Assembly (NCBI GenBank): GCA_026122225.1
Contig: JANEZZ010001901.1
Location: 1,115,879-1,179,878, forward strand
Origin: Heloderma charlesbogerti
Lineage: Eukaryota > Chordata > Lepidosauria > Squamata > Helodermatidae
Reading direction: 5' to 3'
Length of the DNA: 64,000 bases
A program made the position numbers and the translations under genes. Below the pieces are notes generated by a model. The model was not told where the DNA came from, did no database searches, and saw only the letters and a program-made list of their open reading frames with translations. Positions 44,401 to 57,085 of the stretch are shown piece after piece; the stretch's first letter is position 1, and each line of letters opens with the position of its first letter.

Positions 44401-47400
44401 TCAGATGACAGGGCCAGTCCTGCAGCCTCACTTGCACCCTTGAAGCACAGAGCTCAATCTGTCAAGCCTGTGGTTGTCACAGAGAGCTGGTGGCCCAGGA
44501 AGTGAGGCCCTGGAGTCTGGCTGTTGATAGCCCCAGTTTGAGATGTATCCCCCCCACACACACACACACATACACACCCCAGTGCTTTATAGACAGCTTG
44601 TCCAACTGCAGAGCAGGAAAGGTTAAAGGTTCAATTTACTGCCCAAAGGCAAGGCCTTCTACCCACAGAAGACTACCCAATCCAAATCTATAAACAGAGA
44701 GCATATGAACCAGTCAAGAGATGCCTCAAGCAAAGCAAAGCAGCAAACTGACACTATGAGGGAATTTCCATTAGACCAGGCTTTCCCAACCTGGCGTCTT
44801 CCAAATGTGTTGGACTGCAACACATCTGTTGCAGATAACACATCTGCTCTGGGAGTTGCAGAATTATGGGAATTGCAGTCCAACACATCTGCAGGGCACC
44901 GGGGGAGGCTGCAAAAGGTAATCCATGCTGCATCTGACGAAAGGTGCACCAGACCACAAAACACCTCTGTCATAACAAAACCGTCCATCTTCAAGGTGCC
45001 ACAACACTCTTTGTCCTTTTTGCTACAGGAGACTAACATGGCTGCCCCCTGGAAGCCATTAGGGAAGGGTGCGAGTTAGCTAAAGTTACAGTGCTTTTGT
45101 TCCATGTACGGTTGTGATGGACTTTCCTGCAGTACATGCTGAACATTTGCATCTGTCCCTTTTGGCATGCCTGAGATCTATGTGTTCCAGCCTCGATGTC
45201 CGCTAATGTTTTCAAATGACACATAGACACCAATAAGTGTGACGATGGCAGAAACAGAGATGTGGCAGACAGGTTTTGGTTTTCAAAAAACCTGTTTCTG
45301 ACAGAGGAGGCAATAACCCCTGATATAACTGCGGATCACTGACCCTTTAACTCCACAATGGCTCGGAACTGATCTCCACAATAAACAGGCTGAACAGCTT
45401 GGGCACAGTGCCACCTAAATGTATGCCCATTCGGAGAGGAACTGTGAAGATCTACCATTCAAACTCTATCAACAAATAGAGGAAAAAAAAAAGGACCAGT
45501 CTACCACAGAGCGCTCCAGGATAATGTCAAAAAGGGTCCCCTGGCTGATTTTTTGCATTTGAATTAAAAACCAGATACTGTCAGTCCATTTTAACAAATT
45601 TCACAGGGTGGGGAAAATAACGGCTTTTATTAAAAAAACAACAAAGTTCTGAATCCAGAAGAAGATTTCAAGGAAGATGTTACAGATGTCATTAGATCAG
45701 AGCTGTGACTTTCATGAATGAAAACCCAGAAGGGAATTAGACATTAGGGATGTACATGCTCTGGTTACCTCCAAAATATGCGACTGCAATGCACTTTACA
45801 TAGGGCTTCCTCTAAAGAGGGACCAGAAGCCTCATCTGGTGCAAAATGCAGATTCCTGGATAATGGCAGGGCCCAGAAACTCTGCCCATGTAACTCCTAT
45901 ACTGCAGCAGCTGCACTGGCTAGCTGTATGATTCTGAGCCCAATTTCTAGCGCTGATCTAAACTTTAAGCCCTTAACAGCTTGGGACCAGGTTATCTGAA
46001 GGACTGCCTTCACCCATTCAGTTCTGACCTTAGGCTAAAATCTGCCCCAGAGGGGACATTTTTAAGTGTCCGCCATTAATATCAGTAAGGCTGGTGTACA
46101 CTAGGGACAGAGCCTTCTCAGCAGTGGCCCCAAATCCCTCCTGTGCTTTGCCTCTTCAACTCTGGCTCTTAGGTGGACCTTGAAGACCTGCCTCTTCAAG
46201 ACTGTCTTTGATTTGATTCCACATCTCATCGGAACAGCTTCGTAAGTAATTTCTGGGCATTCGTTTGGATGTGATCACCTGCGATGCGTATTTTGTCTCC
46301 CAGATCATCTCTGTATTGCTTTGGGAGGGCAGTGCCCTAAAAAGTGGCTTAAAATACTTTCTACTTTAAATAAATGAATAATAAATACATTTGTTTTGGG
46401 GACAAATGAAAAACTGAACCAAATGGGGTCCATTTGGTCCATTATTCATTTCTTCTGAAACTAATGCAATGAATAATGAATGGGGGCGATTTTCAGTTCT
46501 CATTTGTACTCATTCATCATTCATGGGTCAGGGCGTGTGTCTGTTACCTTCTATGTTCATAGATTGCCCTGGATGTTGCCTTGTTTCAGGGCATTTGAAT
46601 AAAAAAACCCCTGCTACTGCCATTTTTATGACAACCACCATTCCACCCTGCACCCCCGTAAATGCCCCAGAATAGCGATGTTGAACTTCTTTCAGCTCAA
46701 GGACAGAATTCAGTGTCAGAGAAGCTGTTGATGGGGGCTGCATTCTAGTGGTGGGGAGCGGCCAAAGGCAAAGGAGGCAGGCCCCAAACACTAAAAATAA
46801 CAGGATTGTTTAGCTTAAAGCTCCCAGTAATTAAGGCTTAGGAGAGGCAGCGGCCAGATTGATAGCTGGGACTAGAAGGTCCAAACATGTAAGACTGACT
46901 CTGGCCTGCTTGCACTGGCTGCCTATATGCTTCCGAGCTCAATTCAAGGTGCTGGTTTTAACTTATAAAGCCCTACATGGCTCGGGACCGCAATAGCAAT
47001 ACCTAATGGCATGCCTCTCCCAAAATGAACCTACCCGTATGCTACATTCAGCATCTAAGGTCCTCCTCCAGGTGCCTCCTCCAAGGGAACCTCGGAAGGC
47101 GGCAACGAGGGAGAGGGCCTTCACAGTGGTGGCCCCCCATCTGTGGAACAAGCTCCCGATGAAGTCTGCCCAGTGCCACCATTATTATCTTTTAGGCACC
47201 AGGTTAAGACCTATCTCTTTTCCCAGGCACTGGGCAGCACATGATGAGTTTTACTTTGTCCTGGATGTGTCTTCAGTTATGACTGACAGTTCAAATTTGC
47301 TTTTAGTTATAGGTTGTTTGTGTATATTGTCTGTGTGCTTTTGTGTAAATGCCTTTTAAACTTTGTATATTGTATTTAATGTTTTAACGTCTGTAAACTG

Positions 47401-49381
47401 CCCAGAGAGCTTTGGCTACAGGGCAATATAGAAATGTAAATAATAATAACAACAACAACAACAACAATAGTTTCTACCTTTTAGAATGGGGTAAAAAACT
47501 GCACAAAAGCCAGGAAACCAGGGGAAAGGGGCTTGGGGATCAGGGGAAAGGGGCTTGGGCCGTTTAGGGAACTTTGGAGGGCCGGATTGGGACATCCAGT
47601 CATGCTGAATGCAATGTCCAGGCTGTTCTAGGAAAACAAAACTGAAGCTGCCAGGAGAAGCTGTTGATATCAGCTTTGCTGCTGCTACTGTAAGGAACTG
47701 CGAGATAAAACAGTAAAAGGAAGATGTGGGTGTTTGGGGGAGAAACACAAGAGTGAAATGAATCTAAGTATCAAAACATATGGGATTGCAATCAATAAAT
47801 AATGAAACAAATAAAGTCTTCAATGGCAAAGATGGATGGAATGGAAACACAACACAAGTATCACACGCTCATAAGAATACAAGAAGTCTTGTGCTGGATC
47901 AGACCAAGGGTCCATCTAATCCAGCATTCTGTTCACAGAATGGCCAACCAGGTGAGCACGGGAAACCAAACGCAGGACATTATTGCAACGGCAGCCTCCC
48001 GCCCATGTTCCCCAACAGCTGGTGTGCAGAGGCATACTGCCTCTGATACTGGAGGTAGCATATAGCCATCAGAACTAGTACCCATTGATAGGCTTCTCCA
48101 GGAATTTGTCTAACCCCCTTCTAAAGCCATCCAATATGGTGGCCATCGGTAGGGATGGTGCGGGCACCCGATTCCGTCTGGGAATCCAGCAGAACCCCCC
48201 CATCCACGCCCCCAAGCCAATCCCTTGCCCCTGCTTACCCCGTCTGCACTCACTGAGCCACCTGGTTAGTGGCATCGAGCTCTGCTATTGCCATTTTTCA
48301 GGAAAAAAATGGCAATCATGAAGAAGTGCATATTTGCATTCGCATATATGCAAAATGGGGCTGTGAATAGCCCATAGATGCATGATTACAGGCAAGGAAA
48401 CACCTGTAATCTTGCCTATATGGGCTATTCACGGTCCGATTTTGCGTATATGCAAATATGTGCATTTTTGCGATCGCCATTTCATTTTTCAAAAAATGGC
48501 GATCGTGGAACTCGACAAGGCTGCCTGGGTGAGTGCGGGTGGCTCAGCGAGCAGCGGGGAGCTCGAGCATGGGACCGGGTGCATGCAAGCGTGGGCAGTG
48601 TCTGGGTGGGCACTCGCAGAACTTGGATGAGCGGGGGCACCCATCCCGAGCCATCATCACATGTTGTGGAAGTGAATTCACTTAACTATGCGTTGTGTGA
48701 AGAAGTCCTTCCTTTTATCTGTCCTGAATCTCCCATCAATCAGCTTCATGGGATGATGGCTTTGGGTCCACTTTCTCCACACCATGTATAATTTTGTACA
48801 CCTCATTTTCCCCCTCACTCACCCTTTTTCTTTGCTAAACAGTCCCAGACGTTGTATCCTTTCGTTATAGGGAGTTGCTTGAGCCCCTTGATAATTTTGG
48901 TTGCCCTTTTCTGCACCTATTTCTCCATGCCTACTTAGAGTGCACAGGGCTTTCACTGAATACTGCAACCCATCCTGAGTCCCCTCTACTTACTCCCATA
49001 ATCTGTGCAATAGAAACATGGCTGGACAGCCATCTGTCAGGGATGCTCTGACTTGGATTCCTTCATTGAACAGGGGGTTGGACTCGACAGTCCTGTAGGC
49101 CCCTTCCAACCCTACTATTCTATGATTCTATGTGATGAAATGTCATCGTACCTTTAGCTATTTGGACTACAAGTCCCAGCATTCCTGACCATTGGCCATG
49201 CTTGCTGCAGCTGATGGGAGCTGAAGTCCAAAACATTTGGAGGGCACCAAGTTGAGGGAGGCTGTCTTACACTCTCATGCAACTTTCCATTATTTCAGTT
49301 TGTATCTACCTTCCTTGCAGTAGGACACTTCCACCAAGAAACAGAGCTTGTTCTAGCCACTTGCAGACTCAAAAATAATGT

Positions 49382-49623
49382 ATTTATTTATTTATTACAT
49401 TTATATCCCGCCTTTTTTCCTCCTTAAGGAGCCCAAAGCAGTGTATATAATCCTCCTCCTCTCCATTTTATCCTCACAACAACAACCCTGTGAGGTAGGT
49501 TGGGCTGAGAGTCTGTGACTGGCCCAAAGTCACCCAGTGAGTTTCTGTGGCTGAGTGGGGACTAGAACCCGGATCTCCCGACTCCCAGTCCAACGCTCTA
49601 GCCACTACACCACACTAGCTCTC
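49382..49623 (-). mobile_element. Sauria-type tRNA-derived SINE, right-arm copy
   Basis: Exact mirror of 4919-5160, including the tail length. Confidence 0.88.
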
Positions 49624-52600
49624 TCAAATTAAGATTTATGCCATGACAACATTCATCTTCACTTAAGAAAGGCCTATGGAGATGACTTTCTGAAACTCCA
49701 ATAGCCACAGCAGTAAATCTCGATTCTTTGTGACCAAAAAAAAAAAAAAAAAAGGCTTATAAATACTAAATAAAACAAAAAAGCATTCCACATCCATACA
49801 TCCATAGTGTAGATATGCCCCCTAAACTGGTATAACAGTCATGACCTTGCCCGAGGGGCCACTGGGAATTCTAGTTTTGTTCAGCTGGAGGGTGGTGGTG
49901 GTGGGGAAATTGGCATCCCCAGGGGAGAATTCTCAGCACCCTCACCAGACTCCATTTTCCAAGATCCTTTAGAGGAGGAGTGAGAGCTTGTGGCCTACAT
50001 TTTCCATCAGCTGTAGCCAGCATAGCCAATGGTGAAGAATCATGGGAGCTGTAGACCAAAACATCTGGAGGGGCACAAATTCCCCACCGCTGCTTTAGAG
50101 GAAGCTCTGTTGGTTCAACTGCTATAAAACTGATGCATATGCGGTATAGATATATCCTCTGCAGGCATCCCAATGCTGGCTCCATGTTTTGTTGGGCTCT
50201 TGGCCAAGACACCCTCAACGGTGAGTCTACCTTCTCATCACCGTTGTTGTTAGGGATGTACAGAGCGTGTAAAATCCATTCCGTCTGTGTTTTGTGGGTT
50301 GCCAGGTGCCTTTCGTTCCGTCATCCGCCTGTCTACAGAATTGGATTTTTAAGAATTTCCAATTTTTGCCCAAATTTGCAAATACAATCATAGAATCATA
50401 GAATAGTAGGGTTGCAAGGGGCCTACAAGGCCATCGCACAATTTGCGCACAATGATGCGCAAATTTCCATAAAATGCGCAAATTCCCCCAGGGTGCACAT
50501 TTTCATGCTTTAGCCTATGGGGGGAAATGTGCACTTTGGGCCAGCTTTTTTTTTAAAAATTGCCTATTTTTCTATAATGAAATTTCTGCAAAATTCCTGA
50601 AGGTTAGAAAAATGGTCTGCAAGTTCACGGAACCTGCCCCGCAAGGGAAAAGCCAGGCTGCTGCAGAATCCGTGCTTCAGATTCATCAGAATCTGAACGC
50701 ATTTGGTTCCATGGCGGATTTCTCTGACCTCCCTAATTGTCACCAGCAGCTGTTGCTCCTCATCTTTCCTGCCACTTGCGTTTTTGACAGGCAGGGAGCC
50801 AGTGGGTAGGCACTGGCATCTCCTGCTTCTCCCCCTCCCCCATCATTGTTTAGGCCACAGCATGAGGCAGGTGAACAAGCAGGTTGCGATGGCATAGAGG
50901 AGGAGCAACTCCAAGGGCCTGCTAAGGCGTGGGCCCTCGGCAGGTGCCTGACCATGCCTACCTTTGACAGGCTTTAATAAAACACCAGCTGCAGCCACCA
51001 AACACCATTCATGTCTGACTATGCGCCACAGCTAAGTAGGCTGGGTTGCATCTTTCCAAAAGGGGTGAATCCACAAGGCTGCAGGCTTGCAGCCAATTAG
51101 CTTGTACTTTGTTCCACATGGCCTCACTAGATGAGATTCCAAACCTGCTTCACAGAAACAAGAGCATCCCTCCCTCCGCATCACCAAAGTGAGCATCTGT
51201 TGCTATAGCACCTTGGTGAGATTTCCTAGACGACCACAGAGGTGCCAAGAGTGTTTTCCGCCAGCTGCCCACTCCAGTGAATTTTCAACGATTTGTTAAA
51301 AAAGCAAAAGCCGGGAGGCGGCGTCACAGGAGAAGCCCTCGCAGTGGTTTCAGGGGCTGAAATGGATAGGGCCGACCCCAAGAGCTATGGGAAGATCCCC
51401 ACCAGTTCCCATGGGATTTCAACCAAGACGCCTCTTTGCTTGGGCTGAGCGTTCTCATCCCCCGCCGACTGAAGTGGGAGACGAGAGCACCGCTCTCGCT
51501 TTGAGGAGCAATGGCAGGAAATGAGCAAACGGAAGAACTGTCACCTCCGTCGGGTGTTCTTCAAATGTGGTTTAGAGAATGCACTCATGAATAAACAAAT
51601 TAACACAACGCAGCTCAGGATCAGCGCACTGCTCAAGTGGGGTGTAAGGCACACGGGGAGGTGGGCTTGAACCAAGACCTCCTGCAACCAGCCTCTAGCC
51701 CAAGGGTGCAGCATCCTAGGTGTGGGGGCCAAATCCAGCCCTCCAGAGCTCCCCAGGGGCCATGTCCAAAGATCACATAGCACCAGTCTTAAAGGAATTG
51801 CATTGGCTGCCGATACGCTTCCGGCCAGAATTCAAGGTGCTGTTGATGACACTTAAAGCCGTAAGCAGCTTGGGACCTCGATATCTGAGGGAGCGCCTCC
51901 CCCTATACTCAGTCCCCAAGGACTGAGATCTGTTGCAGGAGCCCTCCTCTGCGTCCCACCAGTACGAGACATACACTATGATGGGACGTGGGAGAGGGCC
52001 TTCTCTGCTGTGGCACCCTGGTTGTGGAATGCCCTCCAGGCCCGATTGGCGCAGCAGACACTGGTTTCATTTCGGTGCCATGTTAGAACACGGCTTTTTA
52101 TCAAAGCCTTTGAGGGCTAATTGGATTCCCTGAGTTTGCACAGTATTTTAACTGTTTTATTGTTTTAGATTTTAAGTTGGTATTGGTTAGCTTAATGATT
52201 TAATATGTTTTAGCTATTTAAATTATTTATTGTTTCACACTGTTTAAATGGATTTGGGATCCTAATGATATAGGGTGGGATACAAATTAAATAAACAAAC
52301 AAACAAACAAATATGCTCCCTTCCCCTGGCCCCATCCCCTTTCCCGTGGTTTTCCTGCTTCTGTGCAGTCCCCCCCCCCAATTAAAAGGTTGAAACGCAA
52401 CCATTTAGCCTTTGGCCACACCCACTCTCAGAATGCGGCCTTGGGGAGCTTTTCCAAAAGGGGATTTAGCCCATGGGCTGCCAGGCAGAGAGCCAGTGAG
52501 CAAGAAGCCGTGGCATCTCCTGCTCCTCCCCACCACCTTTGTTTGGTGCCTCACAGCATGAGGCAGGTGAACAAGCAGGTTGCCATGGTGAACAGGATGT

Positions 52601-54010
52601 GGGCCCTGAGCAGGTGCCTTATCATGCCTACCTTTGACACCAGCCCTGCGTTAGAACTTGGAAGCAATTATGTATCCCACTAAGGGCTTTTCTTCCAGAA
52701 GAACAGAGCAGTAATTCTGCCTCTCACACAACATTCCAGGATGAAGCCATAAATATGCCAGGTTTAAGATTTTTTAGAACTTTGTTCTCCACATTAATTG
52801 AATTATCTCCATGGGACTAAATATGACAGGTTCATGGGGACTCACACATACTGAACTAATCGGGTCGCTAATACCACTGAAAACGTTCCAGTTCCATACT
52901 CCCTTTTATCTCATATTTATTTCCTCTTCCATAATAACAGAGCAGTAATTTCCCTTCTGCTATTCCCATCCCCTAAGAAGTCACAGCGAATGAAGTGTGA
53001 TACCATGTTGCACCAGGAAACTTGCACTGAACATCTAAGCAGGGGTGGCAGAGGTACCAACAGCATCCCCAGAATCAAGACCAGAGAAATAAGCCTTGGC
53101 AGGAGCCAGGTCCAAGGCAACAGAAAGATGGGATGAAGTCCTGGAACACAGAACATCAATCCCACCAGAATTCCCAGTCCCAATCTCCAGAAACTGCAGC
53201 CAACGCTTTGCCTGGGAGCGCATCTTCACACACAGTTTGAGATCCACCAAACCTAATGCAGCCTACCAGCCATGGATGGCATCCACCAGAGCAGGGATGG
53301 GGAAACTCCCACCCATGGGCCTAGCCTGGCCCATGAGAGATCCCCATCAGCCTGCCAGCTTGCCTGCCTGATTTCCAATCATGGATCAGAGATAAGACAC
53401 TTTCCGTGCTCTCCTGCTCATGCCACATTAAGTCTTTTAGAAAGCCTAATTGCTGCAAGGAGGGGTACTGGAGGGGGGCTGGGGAGGGGAGGGCTAACCG
53501 TCCCCACCCCAGTGCTGTGACCCTTGAAAAATCAGCCCTCCTCCCCTGCAATTAGGCTAATCACAGTAGAGGCTGGTGGCTCCAATTTTGGTGGGACAGT
53601 GCTTCCATTTTGGGTTTTAGTCAGGACCAACCGGAACTCTAATGGAGCTATCCAAGGTTCTGAGCCCTATCCTCCAAATAGGCTCAGCACCTTAGCTCCT
53701 TCAGAGTTCTGACTAATTCTGACTAAAACCCAGAACAGATTCACAGCCCCACTAAAACTGGAGCCACCAGCCTCCACTGGCTAAGCCACCCACCCACTGC
53801 AGGCACAAGGCCCCCAACATTTGGCCTGCTCTTCCAAAAAGCCCCCCCCCGCATCAAGGGCTCTATAAACTTCCTGTTTCTCTGGCCTGTCTGCCCGTCT
53901 CCATCCATCTGCCTGCCAAGCTCCTGGCAGTCACAGGTGACCTGGCTCTGTGTGGCTTGGTGAGTGATCCAGAGACTCTGCAGGCCAAGCCAAAATCAAA
54001 GCGGACCCAC

Positions 54011-54388
54011 CGTGTCGCCTGTTCCAGTCTTCCCCGTCATTGCTGGTGGCAGCAGCACGTCCGTCGGGGTCGTCGGATCCGGGCTCCCTCCGCCGCCAAT
54101 CAGGGAGACCACCCCGTTGCAATCCACCGAGCTGTTCCGCTTGCCATTGAGTGTGTAGTTTGGAGAGCTGTGGCTTCCTTGGCTCTGCACACTGAGCCGC
54201 CTCCCGTTCCTCGGCACAAGCAGGGAGCCCCGCTGGCTCTCGCTTTCCCCGACGGTACTGATGTCGTCATCGGCAAAATCCGCCTCTGAGCCAATATCCC
54301 TGCCTCGCAACCGGAAGCTGAAGACGCTGCCGTGGCTGGCCCTGCGCTTCACCGAGTTCTCCATGGAGCCAGCAGTGAAACTGAGAGT
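54011..54388 (-). CDS. Sodium channel alpha subunit, domain I-II linker exon (exon 12 equivalent), right arm
   Basis: Exact mirror of 154-531. On this side the preceding exon is present at 61780-61959, both exons being phase 0 at the junction (reading ...DGQRRT then TLSFTAG...). The exon lies 153 bp inside the visible palindrome limit at 54541. The intron to exon 13 is 15,541 bp. Confidence 0.91.
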
Positions 54389-54782
54389 CTGGAAGGACCC
54401 AAGGAGGGTGGGAAAAGAATATCAGGGGTAAGCGGGGGAGAAAGAAGTGGATTTTAGAAGGCATTGACTCAATGCTAGGAAGATGTCTATTTCTACTATC
54501 ATATTTTGGAATCATTCAATCTCTGGTCATCATCTAGCTTTACGAGAGAGCGATGGGTCATGGCCTCAGTGCAGACTGCTAGCAAGTCCCACTGCAACAG
54601 CCCCCACTCTTCTGCACACTTTCCGTGCCCCCGCACTGGCAACGGAGAGTCCACCTGTTAGTCCTCGTGGGGCTGGTTTTTGACCCTGGGGCTTCCCGTT
54701 GTTGATCCCCACAGTAACTGCATTTTATCAAGATGTTGCTTAGACTAGGATTTCTTTTCTACTACTTTTCAACCTACTTCTA

Positions 54783-55105
54783 AGCCAGGGGCGAAATCCA
54801 GCCCTCCAGGGGTCCCCAGAAGGCCTCGCCCCTTTCCCCTGCCTCCATTCCCTTTCTCCCAACTGGTAGTTTCCCAGCGTTTCTGCAGTTTCCCCCCACC
54901 ATTCTAAAAGATGCCTCTCCTCAGGCTGAGTTAATGGTGGTGGTAAGAGCTTTAAGCTAAAATGTGCTGCTATTTTTGGACTTTGGGCCTGAGCCCTTTT
55001 ACCTTTGGCCTTGCCCCCTTTTGCCTTCAGCCACGCCCACTACCGGAATGAGGCCCCCAACAGTTTCTCCAAAATGGAATTTGGCTCTTGGGCTGAAAGG
55101 AGTTG
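54783..55105. repeat. Unclassified dispersed repeat, right-flank copy
   Basis: AAATCCAGCCCTCCAGGGGT, TTAAGCTAAAATGTGCTGCT and CAGTTTCTCCAAAATGGAAT align with the inverse of the 13806-14110 repeat. Confidence 0.6.
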
Positions 55106-55151
55106 CGTTTTCTAAGCCATTGGCCAATATTCTGAAGTACAAGCTCCTTCC

Positions 55152-55542
55152 TAGGGAATGGGGCGGATGCCCATCTGGATTTGGGAGTCCGTCCCCCCCG
55201 CCTTCCACCCTGGACCATGCCCACTGAGCCCCTGGCCTTGCTCACCTCTGCTCGTGCCCTCCCAGATGCTCCTGCACTCACCCAGACCCATCCGCACTAT
55301 GCCTCTAATATTGCATAGATCAAGCTTTCCCAGCCTGAATATTTAAATATGCACATTTTTTAATAAGTTCCCTTTTTTTGTAAAACAAACAAAAAAACCT
55401 TGGCAAAATGGAGGGTGCTTGCAGACGGAAACTGGGGTGACTCCGGGTGGCTCGCTGAACTCGTGGGGGATCGAGCACGGCCAGTGCTTCAGTGGGCGCT
55501 GCGCCCGCCAATCCTGGATGGGGCTGGGTTCGCACATCCCTA
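55152..55542. mobile_element. hAT-like MITE, single copy in the right flank
   Basis: Ends TAGGGAATG and CACATCCCTA are flanked by CTCCTTCC (55144-55151) and CTCCGCCC (55543-55550), a 6/8 match. It has the same terminal wording as the elements at 19119, 21314 and 5893. Confidence 0.55.
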
Positions 55543-56943
55543 CTCCGCCCACTCCCGAAACAAGATCCTGCGATTTGAACTGTCCATGGCATTTCTGTGA
55601 GTGTAGCATTTGCCTCTCCATGTTCCCACCCCTGACATAGCCACATGTGATGCACATAAGGCCCTATAGGTTGCCCACCTGTCTTCTTGTCATCACTACA
55701 GAGTCACACGCTGAGACAAGAATAAAGCAAAATGACCAGCTTTATCAAAGGATCAACACTGTTCCTGCCCTGGGACAAGAGTACAGGAAGGATTCTGCTT
55801 TTCATACTTGGCACATGTGAAACACCCTGTGTGCAGGGAACCCTGCCTGACAGGAAACCGCTGGGCACTGCAGATTTGGGGCCATATGCCACGGCGGCGG
55901 CGCACTCTCCATTCACACCTGCAGCCAGCAAGGTCTTCTGAGCCTAGCCGCTCCCTTGTGTGATCTGAGAGCAGGCCCTTGAAAGCACCCAGCTCTTTTT
56001 CGCAGCAGCACGTCATAGAGGAAGAACAGTGACGGAGGACAATCTGTCTTTTGTGCTCCAGGGAACAGTTTGGAAACCACCACAGTGGGCCGGATGCACC
56101 TGCCGAAGCCCATGTTGCCTGCTCAGGTGCATTGGGTCTGCCTGGTGCCATTACCGCATGGCCAAAATGGGCAATGCGCTGCAACGTTGTTCCAAAAGAG
56201 CTGGCCCATTTGCCAGAATCCACAAGCTGCTGCAGGAATGGGGGGCTCCCCTGTCCTCTGGCGCAGGGATGAGCAGGTGTCAGGTCTGCAGAATCTATTT
56301 TGTTCCTTACTAGAATCCTGAGATCCACCCATCAGAGCCTGGTGCAAACGACGCACGTTTAGAAGTAAAGAATTCCGAGCCCAGGAAGCTGTTTTTAGTA
56401 TCAGAACTGAATGGAGCAGCTCTCAGTCCTCTCACGCAAACCCCCAAGCTGACAGGCCTTCCTCATTTCAGCAGTACCATTTGTCTGTGTGTATGTGGGG
56501 CTGGGGTGGGGGTGGGGAGTCATTTGGTTGCTGCTCTTGTTAAACGACCGAGAGCTGGAAATCCTTGCCGATCCACTGCAACTCACCCAGAAATCTACCA
56601 GTAGATCCCAATCTGCTTTCTGCCCTCTCCTGTTCTAGTGCACTCTGGGCTTACCAGTGCGGGGCGGGGGGCTGCCATCAGTGACAGCGTGGGCAGAGTC
56701 CTCCCATCTTGATGGCCCCAGATTCCAGCAGCAACCAAGGGGGGAAAGCCCCTTTGTGCCCACCTGCGCACAGAGGCCTCCACCTGCTGATGCAAACCCA
56801 GGCCGTTATTAGAGGGAGGCAGAGCACAGCTTGGCCCGCACTGAGCAGACTGAGGCCGCCATTCCCGGGCAGGCATTTGTTTTTAACGTCCTGTGAAAAA
56901 ATGCCATGAAGAACACTAGCTGAGCTGGGGCAGAATTGTCCTA

Positions 56944-57085
56944 TATCAGGGGTGGGCCAGTTGTGGCCCTCCAGATGGTTTGGCCTACAACCCCCATGAG
57001 CCCTCACCAGTGGCTAAGCTGGCTAGGGCTCATGGAGTTGTAGGCCAAAACACTGACAGGGCCACAACTTGCCCACCCTTGCCTT
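56944..57085. repeat. Hairpin MITE in intron 11
   Basis: GGGGTGGGCCAGTTGTGGCC ... GGCCACAACTTGCCCACCC, with TGGCCTACAACCCCCATGAG mirrored by CATGGAGTTGTAGGCCA. A related element is at 57770-57865. Confidence 0.75.

Larger units (their letters stand above)
1..54541. repeat. Giant near-perfect palindrome (inverted repeat with arms of at least 27.2 kb)
   Basis: Every landmark in 1-27214 recurs on the opposite strand at 54542 minus its coordinate. Examples are the exon pairs 154-531/54011-54388 and 26289-26645/27897-28253, the poly-T 4789-4806 against poly-A 49736-49753, and the CT/CA microsatellite 23519-23579 against 30963-31023. The constant sum means no net indel anywhere, and I found no substitution in the places compared base by base. 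The pairing runs to base 1, so the left end of the palindrome is not visible, and the sequence right of 54541 may or may not pair with sequence outside the window. It is either an assembly or library fold-back artefact or an extremely recent inverted duplication. The structure is certain; its biological reality is not. Confidence 0.97.

Noticed and set aside
27328..54541. Treating the right-arm exons as a separate paralogous gene
   Set aside because: They show no differences from the left-arm exons, introns included, so they are the same sequence inverted, not a diverged paralogue.
55753..56328. A 191-codon open frame on the - strand in intron 11
   Set aside because: No recognisable domain, low-complexity GC-rich composition, and several equally open frames overlap it. 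It looks like chance in GC-rich intron.
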